Below, piece by piece: positions 55,660 to 62,623 of a stretch of DNA of 62,623 bases. Source of the stretch: Chitinophagaceae bacterium (lineage in GTDB: Bacteria; Bacteroidota; Bacteroidia; Chitinophagales; Chitinophagaceae). The notes beneath the pieces were generated by a model. The model was not told the DNA's origin and did no database searches. It was given only the letters and a program-made list of their open reading frames with translations. The translations under genes and the position numbers were made by a program. Each line of letters opens with the position of its first letter. Positions within the stretch are counted from its first letter, which is position 1. The stretch is taken from positions 1 through 62,623 of the forward strand of contig CANGMZ010000004.1 in the NCBI GenBank assembly GCA_947454715.1. Reading direction: 5' to 3'.

Positions 55660-56145
55660 TTACTTTACAGACAAAAGCTCCACATTAAACACCATAACTG
55701 TGTTCGGTGGTATTGGTCCGCGACCAGATGCACCATAACCTATGCTTGATGGCAAGTATAAAGTTGCACGAGTACCTGGGTTAAGAAGCTGAATACCTTC
55801 GTCCCAACCTGGAACTACCTGACCTACACCAAGTGTAAACGAAAGCGGGCTTCTTGTGCTTTTGTAATTCTCATCGACATTACCGTCAAATCTTTTGCCA
55901 TCAAGAAATGTTCCCAGATAATTCATAGAAACTGTCTGCCCTTTTTGGGCGTTAGCACCAGTTCCCTTTTTAGTAATTACGTAATAAAGTCCGGATGCGG
56001 TTTTAGTAGCTTTGATTTTGTTCTTTGCAAAATATGCCTTGAGCAAGGCATCGTCCTTAGCCTTCTGATCTGTGTTTTGAGCAAAGCTTGTAAAAGCGAA
56101 GAGCATAGTGAATGCTAAACATACCGTTTTAATTGTGTTGATCAT
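55660..56145 (-). CDS. FKBP-type peptidyl-prolyl isomerase, exported
   Basis: A 161-residue protein with a signal peptide (LFAFTSFAQ) and one FKBP domain. Visible are KKGTGANAQKGQTVSMNYLGTFLDGKRFD, then GVGQVVPGWDEGIQLLNPG and PSSIGYGASGRGPIPPNTVMVFNVELLSV, the conserved FK506-binding and active-site strands. A short linker (KDDALLKAYFAKNKIKATK) joins the two parts. It should help fold proteins in the periplasm. A gap of 190 bp upstream has no clear promoter. Confidence 0.92.
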   Translation of the reverse strand: MINTIKTVCLAFTMLFAFTSFAQNTDQKAKDDALLKAYFAKNKIKATKTASGLYYVITKKGTGANAQKGQTVSMNYLGTFLDGKRFDGNVDENYKSTRSPLSFTLGVGQVVPGWDEGIQLLNPGTRATLYLPSSIGYGASGRGPIPPNTVMVFNVELLSVK

Positions 56146-56374
56146 TTAATCTTTAGTTTTAAAATGAATAATAACATAATGACAAGCAAGCAATTTTGCT
56201 GCCAAAAAGTAAATATAGACATATTATTACAGCCACCACAAAACAAGGAAGCAGGGAAAACATAATTTATTTCTGAAATTTTGTAACAAAAAGAATTACT
56301 TTAACGACTAATAAAAAGAGATAGATTCATCTCCTTTGTTTTACACACATCAAACTATAGAAAATCATCATAAA

Positions 56375-57235
56375 ATGTTACAGATCTCTAATCTATCTAA
56401 GACATACCCAAACGGGGTACATGCACTGAAAAACGTATCACTGAACATAGGCAATGGCATGTTTGGGCTACTTGGTCCCAATGGTGCCGGCAAATCGTCG
56501 CTCATGCGCACTATAGCCACATTGCAGGATGCAGATTCAGGCACTATTATGTTTGGAGATATTGATGTAACCAAGAATAAAGCGGAACTAAGAAAAGTTC
56601 TGGGATACCTACCGCAAGAATTCGGGGTATACCCTAATGTATCGGCAGAAGAAATGCTGCACTATATTGCCCGCCTGAAAGGCGTTGTTAATGACGGAGA
56701 ACGAAAGGAACTTGTAAAAGCCCTGTTGGAGCAGGTAAATCTTTATCAGCACCGCAACAAATATCTTGCAGGATATTCGGGTGGTATGAAGCAACGCTTT
56801 GGTATTGCACAAGCACTTATTGGCAGCCCCAAATTGATAATAGTTGATGAGCCTACTGCGGGATTAGACCCTGCAGAACGTTTACGTTTTAATAATCTAC
56901 TCAGTGAAATAGGAGAAAACATAGTAATCATCCTATCTACACACATTGTAGATGATGTGAGCGAATTATGTAATGATATGGCCATTATAGCCAATGGACA
57001 GGTTATGCAACAGGGACACCCTGAAAAACTTACTGAGGCACTCAATGATAAGATATGGGCTAAAAGAATCAGGAAAGATGAAGTGGCTGCGTATCAGGAT
57101 AAATATAAGGTCATTTTATCCAGACTATCATCGGGCCAGGTAATGGTATATGTAAACAGTGATATGGATCCGGGCAATGGTTTTGCATCAGTTAAGCCAA
57201 CCCTTGAAGACATCTATTTCTCTAACATTGCCTAA
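56375..57235 (+). CDS. ABC transporter ATPase subunit
   Basis: A 286-residue ABC ATPase from the ATG at 56375, preferred over an ATG at 56336 because MLQISNLSKTYPNGVHALKN is the usual beginning. Walker A is GPNGAGKSSLMRTIA, the signature is YSGGMKQRFG, Walker B is LIIVDEPTAGLDP, and the switch histidine is in LSTHIVDDVSEL. The permease-peptidase gene starts 21 bp after its stop, so the two make one transporter. The cargo is unknown; the coupled peptidase may point to peptides or to a quality-control role. Confidence 0.92.
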   Translation: MLQISNLSKTYPNGVHALKNVSLNIGNGMFGLLGPNGAGKSSLMRTIATLQDADSGTIMFGDIDVTKNKAELRKVLGYLPQEFGVYPNVSAEEMLHYIARLKGVVNDGERKELVKALLEQVNLYQHRNKYLAGYSGGMKQRFGIAQALIGSPKLIIVDEPTAGLDPAERLRFNNLLSEIGENIVIILSTHIVDDVSELCNDMAIIANGQVMQQGHPEKLTEALNDKIWAKRIRKDEVAAYQDKYKVILSRLSSGQVMVYVNSDMDPGNGFASVKPTLEDIYFSNIA

Positions 57236-57256
57236 CCGCATAAAACCATTCGGACC

Positions 57257-60200
57257 ATGTTCAGTACCATATTTTCGTTTGAGGTGAAAAGGCTGTTGAA
57301 GTCTTTATCTACCTACATATACTTTCTTATACTATTTGCTATTACGTTTCTGATTGCACTTGTTGTAGGCGGAGCATTTAAAACAGCATCAGTTAACATG
57401 GCAGGAGAAAAAATCCTTGCCAATTCTCCCCTACTCATAGATGCCCTGTTTACTCAGATAGACGGCTGGATAGGCGCAATAATAGTTGTAGCGGTCATTG
57501 GCAATGCCGTATTAAAGGACTTCAGGTATAATACACATAACCTTATATTCTCTACCCCGGTTACTAAACAGAGTTACCTCTTGGGCAGGTATGCCGGAGC
57601 GGTATTCGTATGTATGCTCATACTTACAGGGCCTGCACTGGGCATGATGCTTGCCTATTCATCACCATGGGTTAATGCCGATAAGATTGGTGCATTCAGC
57701 ATGACGCCATATCTTCTGTCCTATATTCAGAGTGTGGTGCCTAATCTGATCTTGCAGGGCACTATATTTTTTGCAGTAAGCCTTATTGCCAGAGATATAT
57801 TTATTATCTGGCTTTCACTGATTATATACTGGGTAGGTATCGGTTTTGCGAGTGCATTTATAGGCTCTATGCAGTATGAAACACTTGCTGCAATTATCGA
57901 GCCTATGGGCGACCAGGCCAAGACTTTCATTAGCAAACACTGGAGTACTTACGATAAGAACCACCTCACATACCAAATGACCGGTGTCCTTTTATGGAAC
58001 CGACTGTTGTGGCTAGGTATCTCTGCGTTAATATTCATGGTCGGATATTTCAGTTTTTCATTCAGTTCATCGGCAAGAAGAGTATCATTCCGAAAAACAA
58101 AAGTTGCAGACAAAGCACCTGCAAATACATTTGTAAATATTTCTTTTGAACAAAAGAAATTACCTGAAGTAACCCGCTCGTTTACCACTACTAGTAACCT
58201 GAAAAATCTATGGGCATTATCTCTTAATGAGTGCCGCACTATACTGAGAAATGTTTATTTCAGAATTATCATACTATTCGGCATTCTGTTCTTATTCCTG
58301 GTATCTATGCAAATAGGCAAGGCAATATATGACACACCAACCTTTCCGGTAACCTATCAGGTAATGGAATATTTCGGTTCTGCGTTCCAAACATTTATGG
58401 TAATCCTCACTATCTTCTTTGGAGGTGAAATAGTTTGGCGAAACAGAGAAAACAGAATGGACAATATACTTGATGCATTGCCTGTACCTAACTGGACATT
58501 TTACATAAGTAAGCTATCCGGGCTGCTCTTTGTGCAATTCCTACTTATGGCATTGATAATGGTTTGTGGCATAATTGTACAGTTATTCAGAGGTTATTTC
58601 CACTTTGAGCCATTACTTTATATACAGTATCTGTTTGGCTTTAAATTGATATCAATGTGGATGCTTGCCATCCTTTGTATATTCATTCAAACATTGGTAA
58701 AGAATAAGTATATCGGCTATTTCACCGTAATCTTATTTTATGTCTGGAATACATTCTTCGCGGCTGTTGTTCTAAAACACAATCTGTTTGTATTTAATTC
58801 ATCATCCGGGTATGCTTATTCTGATATGAATAAGTTCGGCCACACTACTTATCCGTTCCTGATATACAAATTATACTGGGCTGCCTTTGGCCTGATACTG
58901 GCTACACTCACTAATTTACTTTGGGCAAGAGGATCTGACGCTAAACTATCATGGCGTTTTTCTCAAGCCGATGCCGGTGCAAAGAAAAGATCTTTTGCAT
59001 TAATAGGCATAGCCCTGTTGATATTCGCCGGAACCGGCAGTTTCATATACTACAATACCAATGTGCTGAATAAGCATATAAGTTCTTTCGACGAAGAAGA
59101 ACTACAAGTTACTTATGAAAAGAAGTACAAACAATATGAGCATGTGCCACAACCCAAAATAACGGATGTAGTAGTGAAGCTTGATTTGTTCCCAAAAGAA
59201 AGGAACCTGCATGCTACCGGCACTTATATACTTCAGAATAAAACGAACAAAATAATTGACTCTATACACCTGCAGTTAGCCGATGGATTGAAGATAAATT
59301 CCATTGCGTTTAGCAGAGGTGCACAGTTATCTATGAATGACACCATGATGAACTATCGTATCTATAAGCTGGCACAACCACTAGCCGCCGGCGATACAAT
59401 TACGATGGTATTCAATGTAGACAAAATCAATCACGGCTTCCAACACGATTTCAGTGGCTTGTCAACACCAATATACAATGGCACGTTCATTAACAACACC
59501 AGCTTTATGCCAAGCATTGGCTATAATAGTGAGATGGAGATAGCGGACAATAGTACCAGAAAAAAACATGGCTTGAAATACAGAGCAACATCTAAGCCAA
59601 TCACAGATACCGCTGCATATACCAACAATGTATTTATTCATGACGCTGATTTCATCAATTTTGAAGCTACGGTAAGCACAGAAGCTGATCAGGTGGCTGT
59701 TGCACCGGGATATTTGCAGAAAGAATGGAATGAAAATGGCAGAGCCTATTTCCATTATAAAATGGATAGCAAAATTCTGAACTTCTATTCATTCCTCTCC
59801 GCACGATATCTTATAAAGAGGGAAGTATTCAATGGTGTTAATCTGGAAATATTCTATCACAAGGGACATGAATACAACCTGAACAGAATGATGAGTGGCA
59901 TAAAGAAGGCACTAACATATTATGCCGCTAACTTTTCTCCTTACCAACACAAACAGGTGCGCATATTGGAATTCCCCCGTTATGCAACATTTGCACAATC
60001 ATTCCCTAACACAATACCATTCTCCGAGGGTATCGGTTTTATTGCAGATATTGATGACAGCAGCAAGGAAGATATCGACTACACATTTTATGTAACTGCC
60101 CATGAAGTAGCACACCAGTGGTTCGCGCATCAGGTTATAGGTGCAGATGTAGAAGGCTCTAACATGCTTTCTGAAACACTGGCACAGTATGGTGCAATTA

Positions 60201-60886
60201 CGGTAATGGAGCAGCAGTATGGTAACGACAGAATCAGAAAGTTCCTGCACATTGAAATGGATAAATACCTGACGGCAAGATCTTCTGAGTCTGAGAAAGA
60301 AAGACCATTAGCTTATGAAGATGCCGGGCAAGGTTATATTCTATATCAAAAAGGAGGTATCATTATGACATCACTCCGTAAATACATAGGCGAAGACAGC
60401 ATTAATCATGGCTTGAAAAACTTCATCAACAAGTATGCATTTAAAGGACCACCATACCCTACTACAAATGACTTCCTTGCTTGTATGAGAGCTGTAACAC
60501 CTGACTCAATGCAGTACATGATTACAGATGGCTTCCAAAAAATCATCATTTATGACAACAAAATAACTGAAGCCACTACAACAAAAAATGGCAATGATTT
60601 CGTTACCAATTTCACTGTTGACATAAAAAAATTAAGCGCAACAGGTGAAGGAAAAGAAACGGCAATTAGTTGTAATGATTACATAGAAGTTGCGGTATAT
60701 AAAGACAAGAATACTATTCTGCAGCTTGTTCGTTATAAGCTAAAAGACGGCGTAACTAAGCTAAGCATACCAACCAATGTAAAACCATATAAAGTGGTGC
60801 TTGACCCAAGGTTGTTATTGATCGACAAAAAGAGTGATGATAATGAAATAAAGCTCAGCGTATCTGACAAAACAGCTCAAAAATAA
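57257..60886 (+). CDS. ABC-2 permease fused to an M1-type aminopeptidase domain
   Basis: A 1209-residue protein. Residues about 15-570 hold two blocks of six hydrophobic segments each of an ABC-2 permease. A last membrane segment (SFALIGIALLIFAG, near 580) leads to a periplasmic M1 metallopeptidase. The zinc motif HEVAHQWFAHQ starts at H949, with the third ligand E973 in SETLAQY. The usual GAMEN exopeptidase motif is replaced by FSEGIGF. Such permease-peptidase fusions are typical of Bacteroidota, where they are annotated by homology only. With the upstream ATPase it should form a complete transporter. A terminator follows at 60903. Confidence 0.9.
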   Translation: MFSTIFSFEVKRLLKSLSTYIYFLILFAITFLIALVVGGAFKTASVNMAGEKILANSPLLIDALFTQIDGWIGAIIVVAVIGNAVLKDFRYNTHNLIFSTPVTKQSYLLGRYAGAVFVCMLILTGPALGMMLAYSSPWVNADKIGAFSMTPYLLSYIQSVVPNLILQGTIFFAVSLIARDIFIIWLSLIIYWVGIGFASAFIGSMQYETLAAIIEPMGDQAKTFISKHWSTYDKNHLTYQMTGVLLWNRLLWLGISALIFMVGYFSFSFSSSARRVSFRKTKVADKAPANTFVNISFEQKKLPEVTRSFTTTSNLKNLWALSLNECRTILRNVYFRIIILFGILFLFLVSMQIGKAIYDTPTFPVTYQVMEYFGSAFQTFMVILTIFFGGEIVWRNRENRMDNILDALPVPNWTFYISKLSGLLFVQFLLMALIMVCGIIVQLFRGYFHFEPLLYIQYLFGFKLISMWMLAILCIFIQTLVKNKYIGYFTVILFYVWNTFFAAVVLKHNLFVFNSSSGYAYSDMNKFGHTTYPFLIYKLYWAAFGLILATLTNLLWARGSDAKLSWRFSQADAGAKKRSFALIGIALLIFAGTGSFIYYNTNVLNKHISSFDEEELQVTYEKKYKQYEHVPQPKITDVVVKLDLFPKERNLHATGTYILQNKTNKIIDSIHLQLADGLKINSIAFSRGAQLSMNDTMMNYRIYKLAQPLAAGDTITMVFNVDKINHGFQHDFSGLSTPIYNGTFINNTSFMPSIGYNSEMEIADNSTRKKHGLKYRATSKPITDTAAYTNNVFIHDADFINFEATVSTEADQVAVAPGYLQKEWNENGRAYFHYKMDSKILNFYSFLSARYLIKREVFNGVNLEIFYHKGHEYNLNRMMSGIKKALTYYAANFSPYQHKQVRILEFPRYATFAQSFPNTIPFSEGIGFIADIDDSSKEDIDYTFYVTAHEVAHQWFAHQVIGADVEGSNMLSETLAQYGAITVMEQQYGNDRIRKFLHIEMDKYLTARSSESEKERPLAYEDAGQGYILYQKGGIIMTSLRKYIGEDSINHGLKNFINKYAFKGPPYPTTNDFLACMRAVTPDSMQYMITDGFQKIIIYDNKITEATTTKNGNDFVTNFTVDIKKLSATGEGKETAISCNDYIEVAVYKDKNTILQLVRYKLKDGVTKLSIPTNVKPYKVVLDPRLLLIDKKSDDNEIKLSVSDKTAQK

Positions 60887-60902
60887 AATAGTATATATTA
60901 CC

Positions 60903-60939
60903 AAACACCCATTGACCAATTACAGGCAATGGGTGTTTT
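60903..60939 (+). terminator. Terminator after the ABC-M1 operon
   Basis: AAACACCCATTG at 60903-60914 pairs with CAATGGGTGTTT at 60927-60938, 12-base loop, followed by T. Confidence 0.9.
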
Positions 60940-61043
60940 CATTTACTACGATTGATAAGTTATTTTACAAAAGATTATTATCTACTCGTTACATACCCAC
61001 AACAAAGTACCTAATTTTAAGTACTGAAAACTTCGCCATTATC

Positions 61044-61583
61044 ATGAAACAAAATAACAAACCGGTAATAGTTGCAATATCCGGTAGCCTGCGCAGCAAC
61101 TCATCTAACAACACAGTCATTCAGCTAGCGGCAGAACTGCTCAAAGAAAAGGCGGAGGTTATTATATATAACGGACTAGGGCAACTACCTCACTTCGATG
61201 ACAGCAAAGAACCTAATGAAGCCGTTACTGCATTTCGTAAAATTTTAAAGGAAAGTGATGGTGTTTTAATTTGCTCACCTGAATATGCATTCGGCGTACC
61301 GGGCTCTTTGAAAAATGCACTCGACTGGACCGTATCATCCGGCGAATTAGTATATAAACCGCTTGCATTAATAACAGCTGCAACAGGAGGTGACAAAGCG
61401 CATGCTGCACTACTCAATACATTTACTGCCTTATCAACAAATGTAACAGAAGATACAAGCCTACTTATCTCTTACATTCGCTCTAAGATGAATGCTGAAG
61501 GCATGATAATTGATACAACGACTATAGTATCGATTAAGAACGTTACAAATGCATTATTGGAACTTATAAAAACAGTTGAATAG
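61044..61583 (+). CDS. NADPH-dependent FMN reductase family protein
   Basis: A 179-residue flavodoxin-like protein from the ATG at 61044. A longer frame starting at 60912 begins inside the terminator stem and adds a non-conserved head. The FMN phosphate loop is ISGSLRSNSSN, the substrate and flavin loop PEYAFGVPGSLKNALDW. The family reduces quinones, FMN or azo compounds using NADPH. The SDR gene begins 6 bp after its stop, so they form a two-gene operon, perhaps in detoxification (inferred). Confidence 0.88.
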   Translation: MKQNNKPVIVAISGSLRSNSSNNTVIQLAAELLKEKAEVIIYNGLGQLPHFDDSKEPNEAVTAFRKILKESDGVLICSPEYAFGVPGSLKNALDWTVSSGELVYKPLALITAATGGDKAHAALLNTFTALSTNVTEDTSLLISYIRSKMNAEGMIIDTTTIVSIKNVTNALLELIKTVE

Positions 61584-61589
61584 ATTTTT

Positions 61590-62420
61590 ATGAAACAAAC
61601 CATATTCATTACCGGCACATCTTCAGGCATTGGCAAAGCAACAGTTAAGCACTTTAGTGAGCATGGTTGGCAAGTTGCTGCAACATTACGCAACCCGGAG
61701 AAAGAAACAGAAATGCAACATTGGCAGGGCGTAAAACTATACAAGCTTGATGTAAGTGATACATCGTCGATCAACACAGCAATTGCTGCTGCCATTAATG
61801 ATTTTGGCAGCATAGATGTACTCTGCAACAATGCTGGGTATGGGGCAGTGGGTATATTTGAAAAAGCAACTGAAGAGCAAATAAAAAAGCAGTTTGATAC
61901 CAATGTATTTGGCTGCATGAATGTTATCAGAGCCATACTGCCTCACTTCCGTAGTAAAAGAAATGGCACCGTCATTAATATTACCAGTATGGGCGGCCTG
62001 ATAACATTCCCAATATACAGTCTTTATCATGGTACCAAGTGGGCTATGGAAGGCTTCTCAGAGTCTTTGGCGTTTGAACTTAGACCATTAAACATAAGGG
62101 TAAAATGTGTAGAACCGGGTGCTATTAAAACAGAGTTTTATACACAGTCACAAGTATTATTTGAGAACAAATCAATAAAAGACTACGACAACTATGAATC
62201 TGTAATATACCCCAACACACAAAAAGAAGGCAAAAATGCACCGGGGCCTGATGTCGTAGCAAAAACAATTTACAAAGCTGCTACAGATAATAATTTCAGA
62301 TTAAGATATGCTGTTGGTGGGGTGTCTCCGCTATTATTATTCATGCGGAGAATACTACCTGACTCATGGTTCTTCGGCATAGTAAGAACAGTTGTAGAAA
62401 AAGGATTCAAGAACGGGTAA
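61590..62420 (+). CDS. Short-chain dehydrogenase/reductase
   Basis: A 276-residue classical SDR. The cofactor loop is TGTSSGIGKATV, NNAG is in CNNAGYGAVGI, the catalytic Ser in ITSMGG and the Y-x3-K in YHGTKWAMEG. The substrate loop is long (VEPGAIKTEFYTQSQ...). Cytosolic oxidoreductase with NAD(P)H; substrate not determined. It follows the FMN reductase by 6 bp. No strong hairpin follows the stop. Confidence 0.9.
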   Translation: MKQTIFITGTSSGIGKATVKHFSEHGWQVAATLRNPEKETEMQHWQGVKLYKLDVSDTSSINTAIAAAINDFGSIDVLCNNAGYGAVGIFEKATEEQIKKQFDTNVFGCMNVIRAILPHFRSKRNGTVINITSMGGLITFPIYSLYHGTKWAMEGFSESLAFELRPLNIRVKCVEPGAIKTEFYTQSQVLFENKSIKDYDNYESVIYPNTQKEGKNAPGPDVVAKTIYKAATDNNFRLRYAVGGVSPLLLFMRRILPDSWFFGIVRTVVEKGFKNG

Positions 62421-62458
62421 AGTAAATACAGAACCGTATTTTACAATGTAATTTTATG

Positions 62459-62466
62459 TAGGTTTG
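62459..62466 (+). promoter_or_regulatory. Promoter -7 element (TAGGTTTG) of the last gene
   Basis: A TAnnTTTG match ending 22 nt before the ATG at 62489. The -33 region is unclear. Confidence 0.5.
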
Positions 62467-62488
62467 ATTCAATCAAGCTTCCTCATAT

Positions 62489-62623
62489 ATGCGTGCTCAA
62501 CTTTACAATAATAGACAACTATATAAACGTACTTACAGTACTCTTTTACTTTTATCAATATTGAGTTTTTTGTCTTGCAAAGCCCAACCAGTATTGCAAC
62601 ATATACGCAACAACAATTCTTTG
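62489..62623 (+). CDS. Lipoprotein, 5' end only
   Basis: The reading frame from the ATG at 62489 is open to the end of the window. It encodes 45 residues with a charged N-terminus and a hydrophobic core ending in the lipobox LSFLSC, followed by KAQPVLQH. The start is supported by a TAnnTTTG element 22 nt upstream. No function can be read from this short piece. Confidence 0.65.
   Translation, partial: MRAQLYNNRQLYKRTYSTLLLLSILSFLSCKAQPVLQHIRNNNSL

Overview
The window looks like chromosomal DNA of an AT-rich member of the Bacteroidota, probably close to Chitinophagales/Chitinophagaceae. The family-level placement is inference. The supporting signs are several secreted proteins with C-terminal type IX secretion (T9SS) sorting domains, a fused LpxC-FabZ enzyme, a short epsilon subunit beside atpD, an ABC permease fused to an M1 peptidase, DUF4294 and DUF1543 proteins, and the Bacteroidota promoter -7 element TAnnTTTG ahead of many genes in place of a clear Shine-Dalgarno site. 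I saw no tRNA, rRNA, CRISPR array, transposase or phage gene.

Layout. 1-6430: end of an acyl-CoA thioesterase gene, aspartase (aspA), an RluE-like pseudouridine synthase, a class C beta-lactamase-fold serine hydrolase, an AlkB-like dioxygenase, a THUMP-type rRNA methyltransferase and a small membrane protein. 6540-12855: a reverse-strand pair made of a 1964-residue soluble sensor kinase (12 PAS, one GAF) and a single-domain response regulator. 13346-15261: atpD and atpC, separated by an odd repeat-built hairpin. 15366-20708: a T9SS protein, an UPF0173 hydrolase, then parA-parB-ykgJ-like. 20716-26004: a class 3 lipase and a tandem pair of Ig-like T9SS proteins with nearly identical C-terminal halves. 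26287-31235: an RluF-like synthase with a basic tail, a PAS-HisKA protein without an ATPase domain, and three tandem paralogous outer-membrane proteins. 31356-39931: purM, a CapD/FlaA1-like nucleotide-sugar dehydratase, a receiver plus HPt pair, an RluB-like synthase with a very long repetitive N-terminus, a lipoprotein esterase, xerD and aroQ. 39990-41817: a T9SS gene broken by an in-frame stop, followed by an orphan fragment of another sorting domain. 41881-45739: fmt, an NAD(P)-binding protein, DUF1543, DUF4294, a small lipoprotein and a DCC-family protein. 45823-55542: a transglutaminase membrane protein, a class A penicillin-binding protein, an HD phosphohydrolase and lpxD-lpxC/fabZ-lpxA, forming a cell-envelope block. 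55660-62623: an FKBP isomerase, an ABC ATPase with its permease-aminopeptidase partner, an FMN reductase, a short-chain dehydrogenase and the start of a lipoprotein.

How the genes fit together. Most of the window is housekeeping: envelope synthesis, chromosome segregation, ATP synthesis and rRNA modification. The accessory part is secreted or surface proteins and signal transduction. The signalling parts are a giant PAS kinase with its receiver, a separate receiver-HPt pair, and a HisKA protein that cannot make its own phosphate. Together they could form a branched phosphorelay, but the sequence alone does not prove that any of them interact. No clearly new defence or mobile system is visible. 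The most unusual items are the kinase without an ATPase domain, the atpD-atpC hairpin, the homogenised T9SS pair, the broken T9SS locus with its relic, and the long disordered extensions on two pseudouridine synthases.
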